Shown here: positions 37,121 to 46,539 of the stretch, in pieces
Layout: each line of letters opens with the position of its first letter
Numbering within the stretch: the stretch's first letter is position 1
Source of the DNA: JAEMQF01 sp963850525
Lineage (GTDB): Bacteria > Pseudomonadota > Gammaproteobacteria > Burkholderiales > Burkholderiaceae_C
NCBI GenBank assembly: GCA_963850525.1
Contig: CAWKLQ010000012.1
Location: 434,001-498,000, forward strand
Direction of reading: 5' to 3'
Length of the DNA: 64,000 bases
The notes under the pieces: generated by a model
Told to the model about the DNA's origin: nothing
Databases searched by the model: none
Seen by the model: the letters and a program-made list of their open reading frames with translations, nothing else
Translations under genes and position numbers: made by a program

Positions 37121-38014
37121 GTGAACGCGCCCACCCACCCACCGAGCTCCGAGCCGTCGCCGTCGAACCGGCGCCGTGCCATCGCTCGGCGCGTGGCGGA
37201 CGCGCACCGCGGCATCGACGACGGATCGCTGCTCGCCTTCGTGTCGGGCTCGGTCGTCGAAGACATCGCCGACGCGAAGTCCGATGTCGACATGTGCGTC
37301 GTCTTCCAGGCGCTGCCCGACGAGGCGCCGCTTGCCGCCGCGTGTGGGCGTGCCGGCGGCACGCCGTGGGCGTGGCGTCAGGGCGCGCTGGCGCAAGGCA
37401 GCATGGTCGTCGCGTTCCAGGTGGAGGGCGTCGAGGTGCAGATCGCTTACTCCGACCACGCCACGCTGAACCGGGAAGTCGACGCGCTGCTCGTCGAGCA
37501 CAACCCCGACACGCCGCTGCACAAGCTCGGCGAAGGCATTCTCAAGGCTGAGCCGCTCGCCGGGCGCTCCGAACTCGCGCGCCTGCAGGCGCGCCTGACA
37601 CGCTTTCCGCCCGAGCTGGCGCGCGCGATGGTCAAGCATTTTCTTGCCGCGCCCACGCCGTGGCGCGCGATCTCGCAAATCGTCGATCGCGACGCGGCGC
37701 TGTGGTGCCGCGAGTTGCAGGTCGACGCGTGTTATCGGCTGTGCGGCGTCAGCGCTGCGCTCAGCCAGCGCTACTTCACGCGCTTCCAGGTGAAGCGCAT
37801 GCGCCGCTTGACGGCCAAGTTCGACCACGCACCGGAAAACCTCGCGGAGCGCATCGAACGCCTGCTGGAAGCGCCGCCGCGCGACGCGTTCGCGCAGTTG
37901 TTCGCGCTGGAGGGCGAAGTGCTCGACCTGGTGGCGCGCAAGATGCCGCAGATCGACCTGGCCGCGGTGCGCTCGCGCCGCGCCGCGTTCGACCCGAGGC
38001 CGATGGCGCATTGA
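37121..38014 (+). CDS. Nucleotidyltransferase-fold protein
   Basis: A 297-residue protein. The N-terminal half has the minimal nucleotidyltransferase signature G-S-x9-11-D-x-D (FVSGSVVEDIADAKSDVDMCVVF, about 41-63) and a later acidic residue in VEVQIAYSD as third metal ligand. The C-terminal half is helical. Substrate unknown. The start is GTG at 37121. It is followed by a strong palindrome before the convergent molybdopterin gene. Confidence 0.72.
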   Translation: MNAPTHPPSSEPSPSNRRRAIARRVADAHRGIDDGSLLAFVSGSVVEDIADAKSDVDMCVVFQALPDEAPLAAACGRAGGTPWAWRQGALAQGSMVVAFQVEGVEVQIAYSDHATLNREVDALLVEHNPDTPLHKLGEGILKAEPLAGRSELARLQARLTRFPPELARAMVKHFLAAPTPWRAISQIVDRDAALWCRELQVDACYRLCGVSAALSQRYFTRFQVKRMRRLTAKFDHAPENLAERIERLLEAPPRDAFAQLFALEGEVLDLVARKMPQIDLAAVRSRRAAFDPRPMAH

Positions 38015-38031
38015 GCTGTGTGGCGGGCCGT

Positions 38032-38061
38032 CCGTCATCCCGGCGAATGCCGGGATGACGG
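38032..38061. terminator. Bidirectional terminator-like REP palindrome
   Basis: CCGTCATCCCGGC (38032-38044) and GCCGGGATGACGG (38049-38061) form a perfect 13-bp stem with a GAAT loop, between the converging nucleotidyltransferase and molybdopterin genes. It belongs to the same family as the repeats at 34315 and 48552. A T-run is lacking, so Rho-independent function is possible but not certain. Confidence 0.55.
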
Positions 38062-38089
38062 TACACGAAGGCGGGTGGGGGTGTTCGAC

Positions 38090-40369
38090 TCAAGACAGTT
38101 TCAGCGGCAGGCTGCGCAGCCGCTGCCCTGTCAACGCGAACACGGCGTTAGCCACTGCGGGTGCGATGGGCGGCGTGCCGGGCTCGCCCACGCCTTCGGG
38201 GTGCGCGGTGCTGGCGATGATCTCGGTCTCGATCGCCGGGCATTCGCTCATGCGCAACACCGGGTAGTCGTGGAAGTTGCTCTGCTGCACCTGGCCGTTC
38301 TGAATCACCACCTCGCCGTACAGCGCCGCCGACAGGCCGAACACGATCGCGCTTTGCATTTGCTGCTTGACGAGGTTCGGATTCACGACCTGGCCGCAAT
38401 CGATGACGCAGAACACGCGGTGCACGCGAATCGTCTTGTCGGTTGCGATCGACACCTCGGCGACCTGCGCGACGACCGAGCCGAACGACTGGTGCAGCGC
38501 AACGCCGCGCGCGCATTTCGCGCCGTCGGCCGCCGCGGGCAGCGGCTGGCCCCAGCCTGACAACTGCGTGGCACGCTGCAGCACGGCGAGGTGCCGCGGG
38601 TGCGCGAGAAGCAAGGCCGCGCGGAACGCCAGCGGGTCCTGGCCCACCGCGGCCGCCGCCTCGTCGACAAAACTCTCCTTGAAGAACGCCTGGTGCGAGT
38701 GGCCGACGGAGCGCCAGAAGCCGATCGGCACGGGCAGGTCGACGATGGCGTGGCCGATGCGCGCGTTCGGCCATTCGTAGGGCTGGTCGAACGCACCTTC
38801 GCTCGTCGTCTTGTCCGGGCCCACCATGGGCAGGCCGAAGAGGCGCTTCATCGCGCTGTGAATGATCGACTGGCCGGCCGAGACATTGCGCCAGGCGATG
38901 AGCTTGCCCGCAGCGTCAAACCCCGCGCTGAAGCGCGCCACGCACGCCGGGCGATAGAAGTCGTGCTGCATGTCCTGCTCGCGCGACCAGATCGTCTGCA
39001 CCGGCGCGCCTTGCGCGGCGCGCGCGATCGCCGCGGCCTGGGCGATGAAGTCGACGTCCAATCGCCGCCCGAAACCGCCGCCGAGCAACTGCACTTGCAC
39101 GTCGACCTTGTCGGCGCCAATGTCCAACACCTTCGCGACCGCATCGCGCGCGAGGCCGGGCACTTGGGTCGAGACCCAGACGGTGGCTGCGCCGTCCTTG
39201 AACTGCACAGTGCAGTTCATCGGCTCGAGCGTCGCGTGCGCGAGGTAAGGCGCGCGGTACTCGGCGTGAATCGTCTTCGCGGCGGACTTCAACGCTGCGT
39301 CGACGTCGCCGTGGCGGTAGTAGCCGAAGCCGTCGTCGGCGTCCAAGGTTTGCGCCAACTCGCGGTAGATCCGCTCGCTCGACACGCCGGCAGCGGCGCC
39401 GTGGTCCCACTCGACCTTCAGCAGCGGCAGCGCGCGCGTCGCCTGGAACAGCGTTTGTGCGATGACTGCGACGCCGCCGGTGCCGCCGTTCAACGCGTCG
39501 AACGACACGACGTGCTTGACGCCGGCCGATTGGGCCGCTGCCGCACCGTCAAGGCGCGCCACCGTGCCGCCGAGCGTGGGGCACATCAAGACGCTGGCGT
39601 ACAGCAATCCGGCAGGGCGCGCGTCGATGCCAAAGCGCGCCGAGCCGTCCGTCTTCGCCGCCGACTCGATGCGCGGCACCGGTTGACCAATCAGTTTGAA
39701 CTGCGTCGCCTCCTTCAACACCGGCTTGGCGGGAAGCGGTTGCGCCGCAGCGCGCGTGACGAGTTCGCCGAAGCTCGCACTCTTGCCCGAGGGGTGATGC
39801 ACCTTGCCGTTCGCCGCGCTGCACTCGGCGGCGGGCAGCTTCCACAATTCGGCGGCGGCGCCGACCAACATCGTGCGCGCCGACGCGCCGGCTTCGCGCA
39901 TCGGCAGCCACAAGTCCTTGATGCTCGACGAGCCGCCTGTCATCATCACGCCGACTTCGCGCATCGCCTTGGCCGTCAGCCACTCGGCGACGGCTTTGAT
40001 CGAACCGTCGTTGTCCGGGTGAAACGGCAGCCCGTCGACGATTGTTGCGAGGTTGTTGTAGATCTTGTCGATGGGCGCGGCCTCGATCTGCACGCGCTTC
40101 CAGTCAGCGTCGAGTTCCTCGGCGAGCAGCATCGCCAGCCCGGTGAGAACGCCCTGGCCCATTTCCGACTTGCAGATGACGACGCCCACGCTGTCGTCGG
40201 TGCTGATCTTCACCCAACCGTTCAGCGCAAACTGGCCGGCGCGAACCGGCAGCGGCTGCGCCGTGCTCAGGCGCTGGCGCGGCGGCAGCAGCGACCAACC
40301 CACGACGAGCGCGCCCGCAGCGCCGGCGCCACCGAGCACGAGGGTTCTGCGCTTCACCATGGCATGCAT
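38090..40369 (-). CDS. Tat-exported molybdopterin-binding hydroxylase subunit (isoquinoline 1-oxidoreductase beta-like)
   Basis: A 759-residue protein. A twin-arginine signal is seen (VKRRTLVLGGAGAAGALVVGW). The body matches the large subunit of xanthine dehydrogenase-family enzymes, IorB type, with repeated segments such as SEMGQGVLTGLAMLLAEEL, YRAPYLAHATLEPMNCT and QLLGGGFGRRLDVDF. These enzymes hydroxylate aldehydes or N-heterocycles using a Mo-pterin-cytosine dinucleotide and pass electrons to a small [2Fe-2S] subunit. No gene for such a subunit lies beside it in this window, which is unusual. Substrate not predictable. Confidence 0.83.
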   Translation of the reverse strand: MHAMVKRRTLVLGGAGAAGALVVGWSLLPPRQRLSTAQPLPVRAGQFALNGWVKISTDDSVGVVICKSEMGQGVLTGLAMLLAEELDADWKRVQIEAAPIDKIYNNLATIVDGLPFHPDNDGSIKAVAEWLTAKAMREVGVMMTGGSSSIKDLWLPMREAGASARTMLVGAAAELWKLPAAECSAANGKVHHPSGKSASFGELVTRAAAQPLPAKPVLKEATQFKLIGQPVPRIESAAKTDGSARFGIDARPAGLLYASVLMCPTLGGTVARLDGAAAAQSAGVKHVVSFDALNGGTGGVAVIAQTLFQATRALPLLKVEWDHGAAAGVSSERIYRELAQTLDADDGFGYYRHGDVDAALKSAAKTIHAEYRAPYLAHATLEPMNCTVQFKDGAATVWVSTQVPGLARDAVAKVLDIGADKVDVQVQLLGGGFGRRLDVDFIAQAAAIARAAQGAPVQTIWSREQDMQHDFYRPACVARFSAGFDAAGKLIAWRNVSAGQSIIHSAMKRLFGLPMVGPDKTTSEGAFDQPYEWPNARIGHAIVDLPVPIGFWRSVGHSHQAFFKESFVDEAAAAVGQDPLAFRAALLLAHPRHLAVLQRATQLSGWGQPLPAAADGAKCARGVALHQSFGSVVAQVAEVSIATDKTIRVHRVFCVIDCGQVVNPNLVKQQMQSAIVFGLSAALYGEVVIQNGQVQQSNFHDYPVLRMSECPAIETEIIASTAHPEGVGEPGTPPIAPAVANAVFALTGQRLRSLPLKLS

Positions 40370-40407
40370 CCTTCATTCAGGCCGGGTTGCGGCCGGCCGG
40401 TGCGCAA

Positions 40408-41352
40408 CTATCGCATCGTCGCAGGTTCCCGGGTGACGATCAGGTCCAGGTTCTGCACCGCAGCGCCAGCGGCTCCCTTGCCCAGGTTGTCGAACACCGC
40501 GGCGAGCAGCACTTGGTCTTGGCGTTGATTCGTGAACACCATCAAGCGCAAGTCGTCGCTGCCGTTCAGCGCCTGGGGGTCCAGGTGCGCCAGCGCGGCG
40601 GCGTCGGCAAGCGGCATCACGCGCACGTGCGCCGCGCCGGCAAAATGGGCGCTCAAACAATCATGCAGGCGCGCTGCCGTGCTGCCCTGCGGCAGCAGAC
40701 GCACGTGCAGAGGGATGGTGAGGACGATCCCCTGGCGAAATGCGCCGTAAGCCGGAACGAAGAAGGGCTGCTCCGCGAGCCCGGCATGACGCTGAATTTC
40801 CGGCACGTGTTTGTGCTGCAGCGACAGGCCGTACACCTGCAGCGGCGGCGCTGCTGCGGCGCCGCGCGACCCTTCGTAGAGTTCGACCCCGGCGCGGCCT
40901 TTGCCGGAGTAGCCCGACACCGCGTGCACCGTGACCGGATGGTCCACGGGAAGCAAGCCTGAGGCGACCAGCGGGCGCAGCAGCGCGACTGCGCCGGTCG
41001 GGTAACAGCCGGGGTTGCTGATGCGGCGCGCGTGTGCGATGCGCCCGGCCTGGCCGGGAACCAACTCGGCGAAACCATAGGTCCAGCCGGGGTCGACGCG
41101 GTGCGCCGAGCTGGCGTCGATCACGCACACGTTCGGGTTTTGAATCCACGACACGGCTTCGCGCGCGGCGTCGTCGGGCAGGCACAGCAGCGCGACGTCG
41201 CACTCGTTCAGCGCTGCGGTGCGGCGTTGTGCGTCCTTGCGCTGCGCGGCAGGTAAGGTGAACAGGCGCAGGTCGCGCCGGTGGCGCAAGCGTTCGACGA
41301 TTTGCAGGCCGGTCGTTCCCTGATCGCCGTCGATGAAGACGAGAGGTGGCAT
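40408..41352 (-). CDS. argC: N-acetyl-gamma-glutamyl-phosphate reductase, type 2
   Basis: A 314-residue protein of the short ArgC form. The NADP-binding start is VFIDGDQGTTGLQIVERL, the catalytic Cys lies in ISNPGCYPTGAVALL, and HAVSGYSGKGRAGVELYE and QHKHVPEIQRHAGL are typical. It reduces N-acetyl-glutamyl phosphate in arginine synthesis. The short length marks the type 2 branch. The start at 41352 follows the fold; upstream residues in the longer frame overlap the divergent promoter. It is divergent from the LysR gene by 101 bp. Confidence 0.88.
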   Translation of the reverse strand: MPPLVFIDGDQGTTGLQIVERLRHRRDLRLFTLPAAQRKDAQRRTAALNECDVALLCLPDDAAREAVSWIQNPNVCVIDASSAHRVDPGWTYGFAELVPGQAGRIAHARRISNPGCYPTGAVALLRPLVASGLLPVDHPVTVHAVSGYSGKGRAGVELYEGSRGAAAAPPLQVYGLSLQHKHVPEIQRHAGLAEQPFFVPAYGAFRQGIVLTIPLHVRLLPQGSTAARLHDCLSAHFAGAAHVRVMPLADAAALAHLDPQALNGSDDLRLMVFTNQRQDQVLLAAVFDNLGKGAAGAAVQNLDLIVTREPATMR

Positions 41353-41453
41353 GGTCAGGCTCCAAGGGGGATTCGACGCCATCATCCGCGCTGGGACCGA
41401 GTTGCCGCAAGTTGAATCTGGCAAACTTGGCGTTCAGGAAAAGTGAATCCACG

Positions 41454-42419
41454 ATGCGCGAAATCAACCTCGACCGCCTGCGCACGCTGTTGACTGTCGC
41501 CGACCTGGGCAGTTTTGCCGCTGCGGCGCAGGCGCTGCACCTCGCGCCGCCCACCGTCACGCTGCACGTCGCGGAATTGGAGTCGCGCCTGGGCGCGCGC
41601 TTGCTCGTTCGCGGTCGTCAGCCCGTCGTTCCGACGGGGGTGGGCCAGGCGCTGATCGAACGCGCGCGGCGCCTGCTCGCCGACGCGGACGACGCGCTGG
41701 ACGCGGTGCGCCGCCAGGTGCAGGGCCGCATCGGCCGCGTGCGGCTGGGCGCGAGCACGGGTGCGATTGCGCACCTATTGCCGCAAGCCCTGCAGATTCT
41801 GGCGCGCGAACACGCCGGAATCGACGTGCACGTGGTCGTGCTGACGTCCAGCGAGACGCTGTCGCGGCTGGCTGCCGGCACGCTGGACGTGGGCCTGGTC
41901 GCGTTGCCGCAATCGGCGGTCGCGGGGGTGCGCATCCGGCCTTGGCGGCGCGACCCGGTGCGTGCTTTCGTCCCGGCCGACTGGGCGCCGCCGCGCACGC
42001 TCACGCCGGCTTGGCTCGCCGCGCGGGCGCTCATCATGAACGACACGACGACGCGCCTGTCGCGCCTGACGAGCGACTGGTTCGCGCGCGCTGGCCTGCA
42101 GCCGCGCGCGCGCATCGAGTTGAACTTCAACGACGCGATCAAGAGCCTCGTCGCCGCCGGCTGGGGTGCTGCACTGCTGCCGCACGAGGCCGGCGCGGCC
42201 GCGCCCGACGCGCGCGTGGCGATGCGGGCGCTGCGCCCCGCGCTGTGGCGGCCGCTCGGCCTCGCGCACCGCGTGGGCGCCGACGACGGCGCCACGCGCC
42301 ATGTGCTGGCGGTGCTGGAAGGCCTGCGTCAGGTGTCTTCCGGTTCCAAGCGCGACGCGTCAGCGGCACGGGCGCGGGCTGATCCTCTCGCGCACAATCC
42401 AGCTCCCCGTGCCGAATGA
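41454..42419 (+). CDS. LysR-family transcriptional regulator
   Basis: A 321-residue protein with an N-terminal winged helix (LDRLRTLLTVADLGSFAAAAQALHLAPPTVTLHVAELESRLG) and a type 2 periplasmic-binding-like effector domain (about 90-300). It lies divergent from argC, the classical arrangement for a LysR protein that regulates its neighbour. Control of argC is plausible but unproven. The ATG at 41454 opens the HTH domain. Confidence 0.85.
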   Translation: MREINLDRLRTLLTVADLGSFAAAAQALHLAPPTVTLHVAELESRLGARLLVRGRQPVVPTGVGQALIERARRLLADADDALDAVRRQVQGRIGRVRLGASTGAIAHLLPQALQILAREHAGIDVHVVVLTSSETLSRLAAGTLDVGLVALPQSAVAGVRIRPWRRDPVRAFVPADWAPPRTLTPAWLAARALIMNDTTTRLSRLTSDWFARAGLQPRARIELNFNDAIKSLVAAGWGAALLPHEAGAAAPDARVAMRALRPALWRPLGLAHRVGADDGATRHVLAVLEGLRQVSSGSKRDASAARARADPLAHNPAPRAE

Positions 42420-42481
42420 TCCCGTCGTTGTCGACACCGCCCGCCGGTGCAGAGCTGCGCGCTTGCCAGGTTGAACCGCCC

Positions 42482-44391
42482 ATGCTCACTCAAGCTCGCG
42501 TGCTCTGCGTCATCCCGCCGATGACGCAGTTGAATACGCCGTACCCGTCCAGCCCCTACCTCACAGGCTTCTTGCGCTCGCGCGGCGTCGCCGCGGCGCA
42601 GGAAGATCTGGCGCTGGCGCTGATCTTGAAACTGCTGTCGCGCGACGGGCTGCTCGCGCTGCGCGACTGCATCGCGGCGCTGCCCGCAGCGCAGGGCACG
42701 CCGCGGGTCGCCGCGTTCGCGCAAGACTTCGAGCGCTACCTGGCGACGATCGAGCCCAGCATAGCGTTCCTGCAGGGGCGCGATCCGACCTTGATGCACC
42801 GCATCGCCGGCCGCGCCTTCCTGCCCGAGGGGCCGCGCTTCGCGGCGCTCGACGAATACCTTGACCCGGACGGCGGCGATCCGCTCGCCTGGGCGTTCGG
42901 CGCTTTAGGCACACACGACCGGGCGCGCCACGTCGCGACGCTGTATCTGAACGACATCGCCGACGTGCTGCGCGACGCGGTGGATGCGCGCTTCGAATTC
43001 GTGCGCTACGGCGAACGGCTGGCGCAGAGCCAACCGACGTTCGAGCCGCTCGCGCTCGCGCTGGCGGCGCCGCCGAACCTCGTCGACCGCAGCTTGCGCG
43101 AACTCACGCTGGACGCGCTGGCGCGCCACCGGCCCGATGTCGTCCTGGTCTCGGTGCCGTTCCCCGGCGCGGTGTATGGGGCGTTTCGCATCGCGCAGAC
43201 GATCAAGGCGCAAGACAGCACGGTCGTCACCGTGCTCGGCGGGGGCTTCGTCAACACCGAATTGCGCGAATTGTCGGAGCCACGCGTGTTCGACTACTTC
43301 GACTACGTCACTCTGGACGCCGGCGAGCGCCCGCTGCTCGCCTTGCTCGAGCATCTCGCGGGCAAGCGCTCGCGCAGCCGCCTGGTGCGCACGTATCTGC
43401 GCGAGCCCGAGGCGCGCACGGTGCGCTACGTGAATCTCGTCGAGCCCGACGTGCCCTTCGCCGAGGTGGGCACGCCCACCTGGGACGGCCTGCCGCTGGG
43501 CAGCTATTTGTCCTTGCTCGACATGCTGAACCCGATGCACCGCCTTTGGTCCGACGGGCGCTGGAACAAGCTCACCGTGGCGCTTGGGTGCTACTGGAAG
43601 AAGTGCAGCTTTTGCGACGTGAGCCTGGACTACATCTCGAACTACGAGACCGCGACCGCGGCGACGCTCGCCGACCGCATCGAGGCCATCGTCAAGGAGA
43701 CGGGGCAGACCGGGTTTCACTTCGTCGACGAAGCGGCGCCGCCCAAGGCCTTGAAAGCGCTCGCGCAAGAGCTGTTGCAACGAGGCACGGCAATCTCGTG
43801 GTGGGGCAACATCCGCTTCGAAAAATCGTTCACGCCGGCGCTGTGCCGGAGTCTGGCCGACAGCGGCTGCATCGCGATCTCGGGGGGCTCGAGGTCGCGA
43901 GCGACCGGCTGCTCGCACTCATGAAAAAAGGTGTGACGGTGGACCAGGTGGCGCGCGTGACGCGCGGCTTTGCCGACGCCGGCGTGCTCGTGCATGCTTA
44001 CCTGATGTACGGATTTCCCACGCAGACCGTGCAGGACACAGTCGACGCGTTGGAGCTCGTGCGCCAGTTGTTCGAGGCCGGCTGCATCCAGTCGGGCTTT
44101 TTTCACCGCTTCGCGTGTACCGTGCATTCGCCGGTCGGGCGCGATCCGGCGGCCTACGGCGTGACGCTCGAACCGCTGCCGCCGGTGTCGTTCGCGAAGA
44201 ACGACGTGGGCTTTCGTGACGCGACCGGAGTCGATCACGACGTGCTGGGCGTGGCGTTGAAGAAGGCGCTCTACAACTACATGCACGGCATCGGCCTGGA
44301 CCAGGATGTGCGGAGTTGGTTCAGCATGCCGGTGCCGCGCACACGTGTCGCCCGCGGGCGCATCGAGAAAGCGTTGAAGCAGCCCGTTTGA
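42482..44391 (+). pseudogene. B12-binding radical SAM protein, frameshifted at a G-run
   Basis: The first frame (42482-43924) encodes an N-terminal B12-binding-like region, the radical SAM cluster motif C-x3-C-x2-C in LGCYWKKCSFCD (about residue 375), and stops after ISGGSRSRAT. A second frame picks up at once with LEVASDRLLALMKKGVTVDQVARVTRGF and ends at 44391 with no loss of homology-like sequence. Coding would be continuous if the run of six G at 43882-43887 were seven. The gene is therefore a single-base frameshift, real or an assembly error. Intact protein would be about 636 residues. Function and substrate are unknown. Confidence 0.8.
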
Positions 44392-44467
44392 AGCATCGGC
44401 CACGAGCTGCCGCGCCGGCTTGGAATAATGCCGGTACGCGACCCGCCCGACGACCCTGAGGAAATTC

Positions 44468-45832
44468 ATGGCAAGCCCTGTGCAACTGGTGTTCATCGGC
44501 GAACTGCTCGAAGGCTTCGAGCGTGGCGATGTGGCTCGCCAGCTGGGGCAATGGCTGGGCCTGGACGATGCCAGGGCCGCGAAGCTCTTCACCGGTTCGC
44601 GCATTGTGTTGAAGCGGTCGATCGAGCTCGAGGACGCACAGCGCTACGTCGCGCGCTTCGCGAAAGCCGGCGCGCGCTTGCACATCGAGCCGATTGCGCA
44701 GCCGGGCGCCGAGCCGGCGTTGCAACGGGGTGCCGAGCGCGCTGCCCCGCTCGCGAGCGCACCGAACGCGACGAATGCAGCGAACGCACCGAACGCGCCG
44801 AACGCACCGAACCCGGCGTTCGCTGCGCTGGCACCGGTCTCGGCGGGTGTGACGGCCCAACCCGGCACGCCGGTCGGTGACGCTGAAATCATTTGCCCGA
44901 ACTGCGGCGAGCGCCAGCCGAAGCGCGAGCTGTGTCGTTCGTGTGCGACCAACATGGCGATGGGCATCGCGGCGAAGATCGAGGCCGAGCAGGCCGCGCG
45001 CGCAGCGCGCAAGGCGGCGTTCGACGCACGCCGCGGCGTGCGCCCGGCAGCGCCGGCAAGTGCGGCGGCAACGGGCGATGCGGGGCCGATCTGGGGCTTC
45101 GGCTTTGACGGCCGAATGGGGCGCTTGACCTATGCGACAGCCGGCGCGATTGCGCTGTCGCCGCTGTTCCTGCTGCTGACTTTTGCCTTGAAGAATCCCA
45201 GCGCGTCGCGCTTTGTCTTGTTCGGCTTGGCGGCGTTGGTGGTCGGCGTGCTCTCGGTTCGCTGGAGCATCTTGCGCCTGCACGACCTCGATCGCAGTGG
45301 TTGGTGGAGCCTGCTGATGGCTGTGCCGTCGCTGAACGCCGGCGTCGGCCTGATCCTGTCGCTCTGGCCCGGAACCAAAGACGACAACGACTACGGTGAA
45401 GTGCCGGCCGAGGGAAGTTGGCGTCTCTTTTGGGGCTCAGTCCTGGCCGCGCTGGTGTGTGCCGGATTCACTTTCTCGACTGCGTGGACCTATATGCGAG
45501 AGGCCGAGTCCGACGAGACCGAACAAACCAGCAGTGAACAGGGGCGTGGGCCCGGTTCCGCCGATGCGTCGCCCGCGCTGATCCGTTTCCCGCAGGCCGA
45601 CTCCGACGCCGTGCTCGCTGCGCGCGCCGCGTTCACCGGCGAGTACGCGCAGGCGCGTGCGCACAAGGCGTTCGCGTTGTCGTCGAGCGGCGCCTGGGGA
45701 ATGAAGCTCGGCGCGGCGTCTCCCGAAGAAGCGATGGCCGGTGCGGTCGCAAGTTGCGACGCGCAGCGCACGCCCGAGAGCTCGCCGTGCAAAACGATCA
45801 ACCTGAACGGGCAGGGCTCGCGCTCGCCGTGA
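44468..45832 (+). CDS. DUF805-family membrane protein with zinc ribbon and extra terminal domains
   Basis: A 454-residue mosaic. Residues 1-75 form a small alpha-beta domain (GELLEGFERGDVARQLGQWL). A low-complexity Ala-Asn-Pro repeat follows at about 97-118, then a zinc ribbon (CPNCGERQPKRELCRSC). DUF805 comes next, with three or four membrane segments and the family segment VRWSILRLHDLDRSGWWSLL. The tail resembles DUF4189 (AFALSSSGAWGMKLGAASPEEAM), probably extracytoplasmic. Role unknown. The glycosyltransferase gene overlaps its stop by 4 nt. Confidence 0.75.
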   Translation: MASPVQLVFIGELLEGFERGDVARQLGQWLGLDDARAAKLFTGSRIVLKRSIELEDAQRYVARFAKAGARLHIEPIAQPGAEPALQRGAERAAPLASAPNATNAANAPNAPNAPNPAFAALAPVSAGVTAQPGTPVGDAEIICPNCGERQPKRELCRSCATNMAMGIAAKIEAEQAARAARKAAFDARRGVRPAAPASAAATGDAGPIWGFGFDGRMGRLTYATAGAIALSPLFLLLTFALKNPSASRFVLFGLAALVVGVLSVRWSILRLHDLDRSGWWSLLMAVPSLNAGVGLILSLWPGTKDDNDYGEVPAEGSWRLFWGSVLAALVCAGFTFSTAWTYMREAESDETEQTSSEQGRGPGSADASPALIRFPQADSDAVLAARAAFTGEYAQARAHKAFALSSSGAWGMKLGAASPEEAMAGAVASCDAQRTPESSPCKTINLNGQGSRSP

Positions 45833-46539
45833 CATTCGACGGCGTCACTCCGGAGGCGCCGGGCCGGGTGCGCCTGTCGCTGGTGGTTCCGGTGCTGAAC
45901 GAGGCACAGGGCATCGTCGCGGCGCTGCAAGACCTGTCGACCTTGCGCGTCGCCGGGGCCGAAGTGATCGTCGTCGACGGCGGCAGCAGCGATGCGACGC
46001 GTGAGCTTTGCGCCGGCCTGGCGGACCAGGTGCTGCTCGGGCCGCGCGGCCGCGCGCGGCAGATGAATTTCGGCGCGGCGCGCGCCGTCGGCTCGGTGCT
46101 GCTGTTCCTGCACGCCGATACGCAGCTGCCCAATGGCGCGATGAAGTTCGTGCGCGGCGCGGTGGTTGGGGGCAGCGCCTGGGGGCGGTTCGATGTGGCG
46201 ATCGAAGGCCGGTCGAGGCTGTTCCCGGTGATCGCGGCGCTGATGAACTGGCGCTCGCGCCTGACCGGCATCGCCACGGGCGACCAGGCGATCTTTGTAC
46301 GTCGCGAGGTGTTCGACGCGCTCGGCGGCTTTCCCGATCAGCCGCTGATGGAGGACGTCGAGCTGTGCAAGCGTTTGCGCAAGCGCGGCCGGCCGGCGTG
46401 CCTGACGCAACGCGTGATCACGTCGGGCCGGCGCTGGGAGCGCAATGGCGTGTGGCGCACGATTTTCCTGATGTGGCGCCTGCGCTTGCTCTACTGGGTC
46501 GGCGTGAGCGCGCAGCAGCTCGCCAAGGCGTACCGATGA
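45829..46539 (+). CDS. TIGR04283-type family 2 glycosyltransferase (arsenosugar-associated)
   Basis: A 236-residue GT2 protein. The nucleotide-sugar region has SLVVPVLNEAQGIV, EVIVVDGGSSDATRE, RGRARQMNFGAA, LLFLHADTQLP and DQAIFVRREVFDALGGFPDQPLMEDVEL. These match the TIGR04283 group, named for arsenosugar biosynthesis links. The start is GTG at 45829. It overlaps the next gene by 4 nt, and the TIGR04283/TIGR04282 pairing is the common family arrangement. No ArsM-like methyltransferase is beside it, so an arsenosugar role is uncertain. Confidence 0.85.
   Translation: MTFDGVTPEAPGRVRLSLVVPVLNEAQGIVAALQDLSTLRVAGAEVIVVDGGSSDATRELCAGLADQVLLGPRGRARQMNFGAARAVGSVLLFLHADTQLPNGAMKFVRGAVVGGSAWGRFDVAIEGRSRLFPVIAALMNWRSRLTGIATGDQAIFVRREVFDALGGFPDQPLMEDVELCKRLRKRGRPACLTQRVITSGRRWERNGVWRTIFLMWRLRLLYWVGVSAQQLAKAYR

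Noticed and set aside
36315..37142. N-terminal extension of the HAD protein up to 37142
   Set aside because: The extra 34 residues are basic and unlike the family; they also overlap the start of the divergent nucleotidyltransferase gene.
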